From the NCBI GenBank assembly GCA_030077755.1, contig JAQJZZ010000004.1, positions 2,108,001 through 2,172,000 on the forward strand: a stretch of 64,000 bases of DNA, read 5' to 3'. Of this stretch, positions 32,176 through 44,882 are shown one piece after another. The notes beneath the pieces were generated by a model, which saw only the letters and a program-made list of their open reading frames with translations, ran no database searches and was not told where the DNA came from. Both the position numbers and the translations under genes were made by a program. This DNA comes from Filosporella fistucella. Taxonomy: Eukaryota; Ascomycota; Leotiomycetes; Helotiales. The first letter of the stretch is position 1. Every line of letters begins with the position of its first letter.

Positions 32176-35100
32176 AGTTTTATTAAACGAGTACGTTTAA
32201 GTCTTCCAAAATAGGTCCAAATAACTCTAATCATAAGGAAATGCTCAAAAGAATAAAGTGATCCTTAATATCAGAACCTAAAAAGAAAATATCCCGTGAC
32301 CTTCCTTAAAAGTTTGCTTTTAAAGAATAGCGGACAATTGGCCATTCACTCTCAATTCCAGGCTCACATGGCTTCTCATAGCGTATATAAACCCTCCCAT
32401 TCCTTTTAATCTCTTAAACTTAACATCTTTCCTATTTTTTTTATAACTTTTCACCTACCTCTTTTATAGTGGCTTATAGCGACAATAATCCTTCCTCAAA
32501 TACCCTCATCGCTATTGCTATCCTTAATTATAAAGGTCTATTGCTAAGGTAGGTAATAGAAAGATGCGCTAATAATAGATCGAGATTTTTGCAATTGCGG
32601 GGTATAATAATACTCGAAGATAAACACTTTTAGCCTTTTATTAGAGCTAAGTTTTGCCATCTAATATATCTTTTATCCCTTCTTTAACTTCTTATCAAGT
32701 CTTGCTCCTTTATTAACGATTATCGTCACTATTCAATATCGTTATTATCGTTCGGCGCTCTCTTAAAGCAATTAAATTAGGGTAGTTATATAAGCTAAGT
32801 GCTACTTCATTATAATAGTCTCATGGTAATCACGCATAGGGTTTTCACACTCGCCCAAGGCAGCCGACACGTTCTTGGTTAATTTTAGGCCAGATATAAT
32901 TTCTTTTATAATTGGTTAGTTTAAAAGAATTAATTGGCTAACCGTCTTTTATATTTCTTAGATCCCATTTTCCGTCCTTCCTTCCTTCCTTCAATCCTTC
33001 CTTCCTTTAATAACTTCGACTTATATATTAATGGTTAGGATATAAATAGGTTAATAACCTCAAATAAGAACCTCGAATTTAAACGTATATATAGGATAAT
33101 AAGGTATTAGGTAATAGGGCTTTATGCAAATAGGTAAATGTCGGTAAGCACTAATAGCGCGGCCAGTTTAGTTATTTTCCTTATATTTTTTTACTTATCC
33201 TTATAATATTATTTATTTTTATTACTATAAAGAGTTTTATAAGGATCTTTTTAGCTAGTGCTAAATTGTGGGTTAAGGGATCGAAAGTATATTAAGCCTC
33301 TATTTCTATGAAGTGCCTTCCACGGGTTATCTAAGCTATATAGGGCGTGCTTTACATATCTAAATAGCGGTATACTACCCTAGTTAATATATATTAAGAG
33401 TTTTTATAAAGGGCTTAATAGCTTCTTTTTTTTTTATATCATACTTATCTTAATAGCTCATCCTACATTATATGCACCTTCGGCTTTCGCTAGGGAGAGT
33501 GCCTCTTTATAGATCCATATAAGAATGTAAGAGAGACCTACCCACGGTTAAAAACGTTATCGTCGCTAAAGTTTCTCTAATAAACGTAAAACTCTTAAAG
33601 GGTTATTAATGCAAATTTCAAGGATGTCTCCTTTAATAAAGGAAGTATGTCTTTAATTAGTGGCTAGCTATTATAGACTTTAGCTATTTGCTTTTATAAT
33701 AAAAGCTCATCGAACTTATTAAGTCATTATAATTATAAGGGAGGTGCCCGGGCACTTTTTAAACCTTATATTTATATTTTAATAAGCGGTGTGCTAAGAA
33801 GCCAGTAGGGAATATTAACTATTTAAGGGAAAATACTCTATTTTTCGAGCTGGAATAAATATATTCTAAACCAATTATAAAGATTATTGCCTTTTTAAGT
33901 CTTAATAAGGGGTAATTGCTAGCCATAGCTGCTTTTCCTTAAGATTTAAGATGGCGACCATTTAAAACTAAAAGGAATTCCGAGGGCTTTATTTTATTTT
34001 TAAGGGTTTTTCTTTTAAGGGCTTTCTTAAGGTTTATTTTAGTATATCTCATAATAGGTTCTTAGTCCAATCCCAGTCTCCTATTACCTTTTTACTTTAA
34101 TTTATCGGAGCAAATCTAACATTAAACCCTCCGTGGAGTTATAGTTATAAGAAAGGTGTCCTAAAACCTTGCCTGGGGTACGGTCGAGATATCTCTTAAT
34201 CTTATCTAAAAGAGGTTTAAAAATACCAATTTAAAGCGCTTATAGAGCTTCGGCTCTCCCGTTTATCTATAATTAAAGTCGGCCTCATCCCATATATTAA
34301 GGCAACGCGAGCTAATAAATCCCACATAAAAGCAAATAAGGGGTGTTATATCGGTATCCTTTATAATTTTTAACTATTAAGGTAATCTTCTAATTACCGC
34401 GTAAGGATGGCGCTTATAGAGCTTTTGGTTCTCCTATTATCTTAAAGAGTGGCTCCTACTTAGGGCCAAGTCGAATGTTAATATAGTATCGCCTAGGCCT
34501 AAAGATAGCTAGCTAATTTGGTGTAATTTAAAATGGTCGCCGCTAATAATATTTATTAATTATCGCCCTTAGAGTCTTTATATTCAGATTTATTTAAGTT
34601 GTTTAACCCTTTTAAGCTATCGCTATTGCTATCGTCCTATATAATGGGATCTATTATAACAAATCCTTTTCTTCTTTAAATAAACCTCTTTAGCCTATTT
34701 CCTGCAAATAATCCCTATAATTAAATACCATTTAGCTCTTCTAGCTTAAAATATCCTTTTATATTATTTGCTAAGGTGATTTAATAGGGTCCCCTCCATC
34801 GGTATTTAAATTTAGCATCTAAAGATATATTAATTGCCTTCTTTATATTAAGAATTAAAATAATATCATTGACTTTAAGGCTATGTATTTATAATTTATG
34901 AGTTTTATTAAATGCTTCCTTTCCTAATTCCCTAATTCTTCTTTTTCTTAAGGTGATTTCTTTTATATCTTTATCTCTTAATTCTAGCTATCTTGCTCAT
35001 ATAGCTAAAAGATTAGCTCATATTCTTATTTTCTTCCAATCTAGCATTCTCTAAATGGGATGCTATATCTCCATTAAAAGAATTGCTTCCCTTTTATAGA

Positions 35101-35219
35101 GTAAAAAGAATGGTGTGACACTAGTTGGTCCATATATGCTAATTCGGCATGCTAATAGGATTAAATAAAATTTCTTAATCCATTTTTATATCCCTCCTCC
35201 TATTATTTTTGCTAACGAT

Positions 35220-35730
35220 TTTAAAATATCCTTATATCCCCTCTTAATTATTCCATTTGCTTTTAAATTATATACTAAAATCTGCACTCTTTTAATTTTA
35301 TACTTCTTAGTGAACTCCATAGCAATACCCTTATTTTCTGGACCTCTATCTATTATAAGTTTCCCAAAAATCCTATACCTATAAATAATATCTTCCTAGA
35401 TAAATTTTGCTATTAAAGCGGCGTCTGCTTTTGCTAAGGCTCTTTCTTTTAGCCAGCCAGATAAATCATCTTTTACTAAAACGAAGAACTTCTTACCGTT
35501 ATTATTTGGCATATAAATTACATTAAGACCTACTTTTTACCACATGCCGGTTATCCAAGTTATATAAAGTAGCTTATTATACTTTAACCCTAATCTCATT
35601 TAACATTCTTTATAGCTTATATAAAAGGCTCTATAATTAGCAAATATACCACTCCACCAAAATCTACTCGCGGATTTGCGATATATCTCTTCTTTTCCAT
35701 AATAACCACCCTTAATATAACATTCTAATA
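35220..35730 (-). pseudogene. Retrotransposon integrase remnant
   Basis: The minus-strand translation shows the integrase core with D-R-G-P-E-N-K, then a Y-N-x-x-A-N-G-I-I-x-R-G block. Upstream is an ALAKADAALIA-like segment typical of fungal Ty3/gypsy integrases. Stops interrupt the frame. Boundaries are approximate. Confidence 0.7.
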
Positions 35731-35944
35731 TGACTTAATTCCTCTTTTTAGCTCTATCCATAACTAATTTTATTAGGACATCCCTAGAGGCTCTCTTATA
35801 AAGTTGCTAATCTCTAATAATAAAATCTAAGGCTTTATTCTTAAAGATTTTAAATTATAATATAATTATACCGCCCGGATTTCGGAGTATTATAAGGAAG
35901 GAAGTAATTATTTGAGATTCAGGTAAATAGGATCTATTTAGGTA

Positions 35945-36133
35945 TTACTTTTGAGCCAATGCTATATTATATACTAATATATGGTAAATTCTTGCGTCAA
36001 TCCAGTTATCTAAGTCTTTTTCATTTTCTCTTTCCTCTTTATTTCCTAGGAAAATTGGTCTTCTTAATAGGCCGTTTATAATAGTATTCTTGATTCCTAA
36101 AATATATTTAACTTTAAAGTCCATTAGTCTCAT
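35945..36133 (-). pseudogene. Retrotransposon RNase H remnant
   Basis: The translation begins with D-F-K-V-K-Y-I-L-G-I-K-N-T and has a D/N-G-L-L-R-R-P end. This matches the last part of the Ty3/gypsy RNase H domain. It is flanked by stops. Confidence 0.75.
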
Positions 36134-36595
36134 TTAAGCTATCTAGCGTGTGAATATTGCTCCCGGCAAGTCAGATGCGGCTCCATTTAGCTACGCTACT
36201 AGAATTGTAGCGTCTATTTCTAGGATAAAATGCACTCCATATAAATCTCCTCTCATTTTCTTTATAGCTTTTAAGGCACCTCTACATTCTCGTTTAGTGG
36301 CATCGTAGTTTTATTTAGCTAAAGACTAGAGTCCGCTTTCATATCTGCTTAAATATCTATTTTTATCTTCATTAAGCTATTAAAATATAGCACCCCATCC
36401 TTTTAGACTAGCATCCACTATTAAAATAATTTCTCCTGAGTCCTTCCCATACCTTATTTTTATTAAGGCTAGTGCTAATATTAGCGCATATTGAATTGTG
36501 AGAAGCGTATCTTTCTAAGGTTGCTCTTACTTAAAGTCTATTCCTTTTTTTATTAGAGAATATATCGGTTCTATGATTTTAGCATAGTCTTTGAC

Positions 36596-37246
36596 CTAAA
36601 TACGGTAGAAAACACAAATGCCCATAAATGCTCTAGCTTTTATAACATTATCGCATTTTGACCATTTTAAAATTTTATTGATTTTGGCTATTTCTGGATA
36701 TCTCCCTTTTAAATCGGTGACATAGCCAATAATTTTTAAGCCTGGCATATAAAATTGTAATTTAATTCCAATGGTCGCTCTAGCTCTTTTTAATCTTTCC
36801 ATTACCAGGTCCAAGTTTTAAAGATATTTTAATATAAAACGTCTAATTCCTGGCGCCACTTCTTTATTATTATAAAAGGAATATAATCCTTTTACTCCGA
36901 TGTCATCCATATATAATAGCGCGATATATGACACGTAATTAAGCAAAATCTTATAAACTACTCTATAAAACTATATAATCGAGTTAATACCACCTTAAGG
37001 GAGTCTTATTAACCTAATGAGTCCGATTGGGGTGTATATAATAGTCATATCTCTATCCCTAAGATCTAATAACATTTGATTATAGCTAAAAAACAAGTCC
37101 ATTAATAATGCCATTATTATTCCTGCGAATTCTTCTAAGAACTGGTTTATATTTGGTGGAATATTCACATCCCTAATTATGACTCGATTTATTTCAATTA
37201 TTGCTATAATGAGTCGATAGCTCTTCTTTTCCTTCTTTACTACCAA
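36596..37246 (-). pseudogene. Retrotransposon reverse transcriptase remnant
   Basis: Conserved RT blocks appear in order: a V-V-K-K-E-K start with S-Y-R-L, a Q-M-L-L-D segment, the catalytic Y-M-D-D box at 36902-36913, and the connection region with R-A-F-M-G-I. Stop codons lie between blocks. Confidence 0.85.
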
Positions 37247-40200
37247 GAATCACTTGTTTTTATATGGATTATAATACCATTCTATCACTCCTCTACGCAT
37301 TCTATCTCTTAGCATCTTAATGACTTCTTCGTTAAGCGCTTTTGGCATTAGAAATGAGCTTTCTTATCATGCTTAATAAGGAATGGTCTTAATTCTAAGT
37401 GGTAATATAATATCTAAAGTAATAATTCCTGTTTTTATCCAGTTAAATGCAATAGCTTCCTCATGATTTATAAGTATTTACATAAGTAACCTTCTTTCTT
37501 TGTCTATGATAGTCTTTTCTACTATTATTTGCTTTATCCTTTCTATTATGAGTCTATTTCCTGGTATGCTAGTTGCGAATCTTCCTAATATCTAATCGTT
37601 AAATTTACCTATCTTGATATTTGGCTTCTTATCTTTTAATTTTTTAAGCCAATTAATCAATCCTCCTGGATTTGTCCTATTAGAATCTCCCAAGCTCACT
37701 AGTTAAACCTTATTAGCGACTTTTTTATATGCTATATTAACCTTAAATGGTCTTTAGGGGCAGCGTTAACTTGGATCACCTTCTTTTCTTTCTTTAATAA
37801 TAATAATAAAATTATCTACTCTAATAACTCCATCCATTTATATTATACATATATTAAATTTTGCATATAATTCCCTTTCTATATTTTTCTTCTTTTCCTT
37901 CCATCTATTACGTCGCTTTAACCTCGAATTATTACTTTGCTCTCCATTACTTTAAGAGCTATAATGTATTAATCCTAGGCTTTTAACCTCACTAACTTAT
38001 AACCCGTTTTACAAATTAGCTAAACTTTTCCCGCCATCTCTACTTCTTTAGCGCTAGCATACTCAGTTTTATTTCTAGCAACTATAATCGTTCTTACCAC
38101 TCCTTAAATGTCTATAAAGCAGGCTTGCACGATCCCTCCTCCTAAATAATAAAAGTTAAACTTCATTTCTAATAAGTATAGCATTCCTAAAAGAATCTCC
38201 TTTTAATAATGAGAGACTACCCAGAAGTCGATATAATAAATGATACCTCCGGCATTAATGGGGACATTCTTGACGAAGCTTATAAATGGTCTATTTTCAT
38301 TATTAATAATCGAATAAGTCATTTGTCTTTTTATCTCTAATATTGTGAGTTTTGCTTCCTCTGCCTAGTTTCTTCCTATAATATTGACCTCTATTCCTAT
38401 GTTAAGAATTGCTATAACCTTAATTTTATCATTAATTGAGACTTCTACTTTCGGTATTCTCATTGCCAATGCTAGGCACCTTTAAATAATAGAACCCATT
38501 TTAATAATATTAACTTTAAAAATAGCTATTTTCCCAAATCTTTCTAGTATTTAATTTTTAGTTTCTCCTGGATTTTATAAGATAAAATCATTCCCTCTAA
38601 TTTTCGGAATAATATATCTTTCTTGAGCCATTTTAAAGACGTTTTCTTGAATAGTATAAATGTCTTGTAAACGCATCTCTTTCCCTAAGAAAAGTCAATT
38701 AATGGCTTTCACTCTTGCTTCTAGACTAGTATATTAATTAAGGATTCAGTCCCTATTTTTCTTTATTCCTTAATTTGAGGCTCTTTTAGGTTTCTTGACT
38801 ATTAGCTTAATGACTTTATCTTTTAACTCAATTGCAATTTCCTCCATTTTAATATTCCCTTAGGAATCTTGCTATTATAATTGGCTTTTATTAACTGTGA
38901 TTATATTAGACTCTTCTAATTCCTTATTATCCTTAATGCTTGGGCGCTATGGAATAATATTATAGTTTTATTCTCTTACTATTCTTCCTAGATTAATCCT
39001 TGGCTTTAAGACTTTCTTAGCCACCTTTGTTACATTCTCAAAATGCATAATAGGCTTCCTAGTTTTAGCAATCACACTTGATATTACTTCCACGTTTGTT
39101 AAGTCCTCTTCCATTTCTAAGTCTGATTTTATTAGCGGCGACTATCCGGAAAGCTAGATCTTTTTAATTCCCGCTAGCCTATTTAGTTAAAGAATAGAGG
39201 TTAATTATAATAATGGTGCAGGTGGTTAATAGCCTATAGAGGAGGTAGGTTATTATAAACGTGCTCCTTACATATTAAAATGTGGTGGCTCTATTAATTA
39301 TCTAAATACTTAAGTATTTATACGTCTTATATCTACGTTCTCATCTAGATCTATGCCATTTATCGCTAATTGAATAGCAGCTACCCAATTTTGGTCTCTT
39401 TTTTTCCTTAATAATTAAGCTCTTACTCTTCTCGGACCGAGTGCAATTTTGCCAAAGTCATTAGAGTAGATTATGCCTATAATTATTATATAAAGGTATA
39501 TAGGACATTTATTCCTAAACCTATATTACTCTACTCCAAATTTCCTATTATAAAAGTTGCAGGTGATATCCTGACTTCCATAGACTCTAATAGCATTAAT
39601 AGAAACATTATTTAAGAGGTTAATATTATTGTCATATCTTAAGTCCTAATGGGAATATCCATTATACTTATTCCCATATATAAGATATTAAGCTCTTGCT
39701 TTTTTTTTAAATTCTGGATTATAATTCTCGCTATTTAATCTCTTTTCCACTCTCATATTCCTAATCTTTAAACGTTTAAAATCTAACGCAAGTGCCTCTA
39801 ACTTTACGTTTATATTAGCTATTTAAGAGAATATTATCGGCGGATTAATGGCTAATATTATAGGTGGTTTTGGATTATTAAGCTATTTAACTATAGATGT
39901 TATCTCTTCTTTATAGCTTGCTATTAGGTTTTTTTAAAGTTCCTAAACCTTTAAGCTATATCTAATATTTATAGAATTCTTGGCGTATTCTCTAAATTGG
40001 CTATATTTATTATAAGACTCCGGTTTATTATAATTAACCTAATACTTATTAATAATCTTTTCCCTTACGGACTTAGGCAAGCCGATAAGTAGGAATTTCC
40101 CTTAATTAGCATAACTCAAGATACCCTTTATAACTAGCTCTCCTAATATAATATGGAATTCCCTAAGAAATGCTTTAAGATTAATAGATTTGCGTTTAAC

Positions 40201-40371
40201 CCTAATGAATTATTTAAGGAAAGTAATAGACATTTTAAGTTATTTAGGGTTAGAGTTAGCGAATTCTTTATGGATTACAAGAGCGAATTTAGCATATGAT
40301 TTCTTATTAAGGTACTCGGATAAGCCTTTAATTTATCGTCGTCTAATCTAATTAGCATATCTTAGGAGCCT

Positions 40372-40593
40372 TTAGATTTTATTAGCTTCTGAGATTCCAT
40401 AGTTATCACACATTTCTTTAAAACGACGTGTGAATTCTTTAGCATAAGTTCCATTAAAGTATAGCATGCCTTTACTCCCTGGTGCTAGCATGGGGCTAAA
40501 GTAATTGATAATATTAGGGGTAATAGCTGGAGGTACTTTAGACTTATTATTATCCACTAGTGCTAATGTGTCCGTTTTAATAATATTATCCAT
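40372..40593 (-). pseudogene. Probable retrotransposon gag remnant
   Basis: Open stretch of 73 codons upstream of RT. It has 'YFNGTYAKEFTRRFKEM', which resembles the gag capsid helix pattern of fungal Ty3/gypsy elements. Supported mainly by position. Confidence 0.5.
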
Positions 40594-41267
40594 TTTGAGA
40601 GTTCTTATGCTATTTCTGGCAGATATAATTGTCGGTTTTATAATAAATATATTAAATAATGGTTCTAATATCGGGAGTAAGGCTATTATATCTTATATCT
40701 TTTTTATTAAATAATGATTTTTTTAAATGTGGGTATCAAGCTTATAAAGAGTCTGGTTTGATTCCCCTATTCCTTCCCCTAAAATCTCTTTATATTCTAG
40801 GAATAATACCCCTTTTTTTAATATTTAAAGATATTTCGCCGGGATATTTAAAAGGATCTTTACCAATTTAAGCCATAAGTTATAAAGTATAACATAAACT
40901 CTAATATATTTTAGAATAATTTAATATATTAATTCCTTTATTAGATTTTAGGTTTTAAATGGTCTTAGAAGGTTTAATTCCCTATATAACTCATCTCGGT
41001 CGTCGATTATATATGGAATTATAGAGTTTTTAGAGGCGTTTTACGGTAGGAGCTTTTTCTCCAACGTTATCATAATAAGCTTAGACCTTTAAATATTCTC
41101 AGGGTCTCTGATATAGCCCACATTTTATCTATATCATAGCATCTTGTAAATGTCAATAGCTTTAAAGCTTTTATTCCTATGGCTAGAAATTATGTAAATA
41201 AATTTCTTATAATAAAAGGGTATATAGAGATAGAGCCTTCGGTTTTTCTCCCTGCATAGGTCACTAA

Positions 41268-41464
41268 TATAAATAGAACCATAAATAATACAAATAATAA
41301 AAAGGGTAAGCAGCTGGTGGTCTTTAGTAATTATGGCATTATTGTCTAAGTCTCTAAGTATAGAAGGTCGAGCCCTGGAATGATATGACAAAACACTAGA
41401 AAATAGCCGAACACGTGCCACACGTGACTAGTATAATAAACACTGATTTCAGAGCCCTTTTACA
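41268..41464 (-). repeat. Right LTR (5' LTR of the element)
   Basis: 197 bp, same length as the left LTR. The terminal TG has become TA, and the other five differences from the left LTR are also transitions. Confidence 0.93.
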
Positions 41465-41468
41465 ATAT
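41465..41468. repeat. Target-site duplication ATAT, right
   Basis: Matches 31962-31965. A 4-bp duplication is also seen for the solo LTR (CTTG). Confidence 0.75.
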
Positions 41469-42756
41469 GCGCTGATTATTCCAAGAACTCAGCACCGAGA
41501 TGCTGGGGTAGACATGACAGTGATTTTGGTATAAGCCTGCCGCTTTGATGTTGGGCGATATACGTTCTCCACTGACTCGTATCGGAAGCCATGAGAGTGG
41601 AAGCTCGCCAATCCATTTAGTGAGTGGCATTTCAATCTCAATGGCGCCATGAATTATCTGTTGTCCTGAAATTGGAGGAAAATGGCTCCCGGAAGGGCTC
41701 GACAAAGAAGCCTCCAAGTTCGCAAGTTCGACGTTGATACTATCAAGCCGAGTGAAAGGTGGCAATTGAGCGTCATTAAGATGATCAGACCAGTGCAAAG
41801 CGTCTTCGTCCAGCTTTTGGCCATTTTGAAATGCTTCATTGACCTTAATATTTCAGTTGGTGATCTACATGGCATAAGGATTCTCTTACCAACTGGTTCC
41901 GGACTTGAAAGAGAAGTCCTTTACCGACATCATCAGTAAAGTTTATTACACCACGATATTTGATCAGTGCCAATGCGCCGTCGAGATGAGCTCTTGGATC
42001 GGGACTTTTTTTTTCACAGTGCCAACCAGGTTCTGCTAGGGTTAGAAACTCTTCAATACATGGCAGCAAAATATACCCCATACATTTGAAGGAGCAAGAC
42101 TAAAGTCAACATAAAATTATCAGCACATCTGTCATCCTGTCTAAGCTGCTCTTTCATAGCAGAAAGTCCCCTCAGTTAGAACCCACGTGACGCTGTATTA
42201 TCCGTTTTTCTATCCAGCCAGGCAAAGAGAAGCAAGCTCGCGACTGCCATATTTGACATTTTCAGTGTGGAATCTGCCTCTGCTTCTAGGAACTGTGGAG
42301 CAACCTACTCGAGAAATCCTCTTCTTCCGTCGGTGTCGCTGCCAAGTTTGGCGTAGATCGTGAAGAAGAGACTCAAAGCAGATGTGCTGGAATCCTCGGC
42401 AAGTGGCGCAGATACATTATCGGAGATGATGGCGATATTTCCAGCAGTTGTTTAATGTTTCCGGTGTATTTACCTTGTTTCTGATTTGGAGGGCAGAAGC
42501 TACTTGTCCCCATGCACGTTTTCGATGCTGCACACTTTTCTTTGCTACACTAGTCTGATCTCTCTATGCTAGTTCAAATAATCCTTGTATCCTGGGAATT
42601 TTTGCTTCGTCTTGATACAGTATGAGCACTCTAGTGATTTTTCGTCGCACTATTCTGTTAGCTTGGGTGGGAAACCCACGAGATCGGAGACGCCTACCTT
42701 GATTCGACGTCTCCTGCATACCCTATACCACTGCTTGGCTTCCCTGTGTGCACCAT
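41465..42756 (-). pseudogene. 5' part of Zn2Cys6 transcription-factor gene, decayed
   Basis: Reading from 42756, an ATG is followed by 'MVHTGKPSSG', a usual start in this family. A frameshift near 42725 then leads into 'CRRRRIK', an intron, and C-D-E-x4-C-x2-C of the zinc cluster. The first and sixth cysteines are lost. The linker is frameshifted. A middle segment ('SLFFTIYAKLG') is followed by an intron, then 'MAVASLLLFAWLD'. An in-frame TAA at 42178-42176 comes next, after which the frame continues through 'DNFMLTLVLLLQMYG'. A 46-bp intron (41844-41889) joins 'KYRGVINF...RNQL' to 'VNEAFQNG'. The frame then runs to the insertion point at 41465. The segment order matches large fungal Zn2Cys6 factors. 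With several independent lesions, the gene is dead. Confidence 0.75.
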
Positions 42757-43692
42757 GAGATATGTGCGGGCAAGAGTAATCTGAGGGTTCAATGAGATGT
42801 GGGTGTGGACGTCATAGATGGTTAAGTGCTTCTCTTTTGAACGAATGCCTATCAGTATAACATTATAGAAAAGTCATCCTTATAGGGCTGATGATCCATC
42901 ACTCGGGGCTTATAGCTGACGTCTGATGTTCTTCCGCCTCGACATGCGTACCCCACGTAGCAGATCGTGATAAGATCTTGTGGCGGAGCAAGAGATCCGA
43001 CAACACTACGATTTTGTCTCGTGCCGCCTATCCCAAAACTTGGCAGATGTCAAGCCCCGCATTCGCTACCAAATGCTTCCAGCCAAGACCACCACGTAAT
43101 AGAGCAAAGCCCACCTAATTAGGTATAGCTCCCATATAACTCGCTTTCGCTTCACGGAAAGATAAAGCATGCAATTGTTTCACGTACTTAAATCCCCATA
43201 TACCTTCTGCCATGCATATTTTATACTTTCTAAGTTCTAGTTCCCGCTGTTTGGCGTGGTCTATATAGGTTTTGATTTGCTGGTGACCGAGAAGGAAGCG
43301 CTTGTCATGCTGCGTGGAGTCAGTCGCATTTGAAGATCATTTAAAGAGCTGTCAAATGAGACACAGCCAGAGCAGGGGGTTGCGATATTTAAGATAGGAT
43401 TCACCGATCCGCTGGTTGTGTAGCGATGAGGGCATAAAGTCATGGCCGTTTTCACTTGTTTGTGCGCCTTGGGGAGGAGTATTGAGTTTTGTTTCTCTAC
43501 GCCTGACTGCGCCATACCTAGCGGTTAGCAATAGAGTACATATCTAACAGCTCCCTGAGACCAAGATCAAAGCTTCTTCATCCCGTGGTAATTCAAAGGA
43601 AATTCTTAGAATTATTACTCCACGCTACACATTGCTCTTGATCATATACTCAGCTCGACTCTTTTTTTCGCATACCAGCCTTTGCTGGCAAA
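42757..43692. other. Intergenic; one unsupported small ORF
   Basis: An 84-codon minus-strand ORF at 43261-43515 has an ATG and six cysteines but no signal peptide or recognised family. The rest should hold the promoters of the two flanking divergent genes. Confidence 0.4.
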
Positions 43693-44882
43693 ATGGTTGT
43701 CGAAGTGCCCATCTCCTCAAAAGAGCATCGAGAGTCGTCTGCATCAACTCTTGCACATGGAAACGCTTCCCAAGATGCTGTAAAGACGCCAAACCTTCAG
43801 AATGATCAGAATGATCAGAATGAGGAACGAACGCCCTCAAAATTCGTGAGAGCAATGCGAAAAGTATACCGTCCCGTTGGCTTCAAAAAGGGATATAACT
43901 TTCCTCTATGTAAGTTCAACACATAAAATCTGCTCCAAGTACTAACAGGAAAGGGATCATTTTCGCTGGAGCAATGCTTGGCTTCAGTTTAGCACGCCTT
44001 CAATACCTTGATATCGGCGGCAGCGCATCCTCGAGCTTCAAGAATGGTGCTTCTCCAGGAGAATGGTATCATTACAGAGAAGGCCACTACCGCATCGGCA
44101 TAACTCTTCATCTTGGATGCATTATCCCCGCCGGCTTGCTCGTTGTCTTCCAATTTACGCCTATACTCCGACACAAATTTCTCCTCTTCCACCGCATTAA
44201 CGGGTATATCATCGTTCTTCTCGCCTTGATCGCGAACGTTGGCGCACTCATGATTGCACGCCGTGCTTTTGGTGGCGGGGTAGAGACACAAGCAGCAACC
44301 GGACTACTAGTCATCATCACTACTATTTCTCTCGTTTTGGCATATATCAACATCAAACGTCTGCAGATTGATCAACATCGCGCGTGGATGCTACGTGCCT
44401 GGTTTTACTTTGGAAGTATTATTACCACCCGCATCATCATGGTCATTTCAGCCCAAATCCTCTCAAAAATGGGGGACTACGTTCAGCCTCAAACATGCGG
44501 ACAAGTTGCATATGGTTATGATGGTCATCAGATCTCTTCATCTGATATACAAAGATATCCGGAATGTATCAATGGATCAGAAGATACATGGACACTAGTT
44601 AGAGCTAGCTTCAACCCTGTAGGAGATGGCGCAGAAGAAGTTGGAGCGAGTCTTGGCTTGAGTTTTGGAATGGCCCTGTGGCTGGCTATATTTATACATG
44701 CCACTGGGATAGAAATTTATTTGAACTTGACATCGAGAGAGAGCGAGAAGTTGAGGATGGTGAGTTACGAGAGGCAGATGGAGGCGGGGTATAAGAATCC
44801 TGGGAACGCGGGATTGACAGCGCAGAGGTTTGGAGATGTGGAGGAGTGGGTACCAAAAGGAGAGAATATGAGGCGTATGTAA
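43693..44882 (+). CDS. DUF2306 multi-pass membrane protein
   Basis: Two exons: 43693-43909 and 43954-44882. The intron of 44 bp has a TACTAAC branch and ends GGAAAG, giving exact frame and 381 aa. The first 55 residues are hydrophilic, with three N-D-Q repeats from a 9-bp tandem. After 'GYNFPL' comes the first TM segment ('IIFAGAMLGFSLA'), then about six or seven TM helices. Family marks are 'HYRIGITLHLGCIIPAG', 'HRINGYIIVLLALIANVGALM', 'QIDQHRAWMLRAWFY' and 'ISAQIL'. The conserved His residues in H-R-I-N-G and Q-H-R-A-W are present. DUF2306 proteins resemble haem-carrying membrane proteins, but activity is unproven. The C-terminal tail is cytosolic-like and charged. Confidence 0.85.

Larger units (their letters stand above)
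31966..41464 (-). mobile_element. Ty3/gypsy-type LTR retrotransposon, full length and RIP-degraded
   Basis: A 9,499-bp element with two 197-bp LTRs, a polypurine tract beside the left LTR, and minus-strand coding. Right to left it shows a gag-like segment (about 40372-40593), reverse transcriptase (about 36600-37250, with YMDD), RNase H (about 35945-36133) and integrase (about 35220-35730). The RT-RNase H-integrase order is that of Ty3/gypsy. The internal region is far more AT-rich than the host DNA and full of stops, so no intact polyprotein remains. The two LTRs differ at six positions, all transitions, including loss of the terminal TG at 41268-41269. This is the pattern left by RIP. The element can no longer move on its own. 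Confidence 0.92.

Noticed and set aside
32160..41270. Very AT-rich 9-kb block taken as mitochondrial, centromeric or foreign DNA
   Set aside because: Matched LTRs, a polypurine tract, reverse transcriptase with YMDD, RNase H and integrase motifs explain it as one RIP-altered retrotransposon.
41134..41421. 95-codon minus-strand ORF overlapping the right LTR
   Set aside because: It runs out of the LTR into the element leader and has no protein similarity; an incidental ORF.
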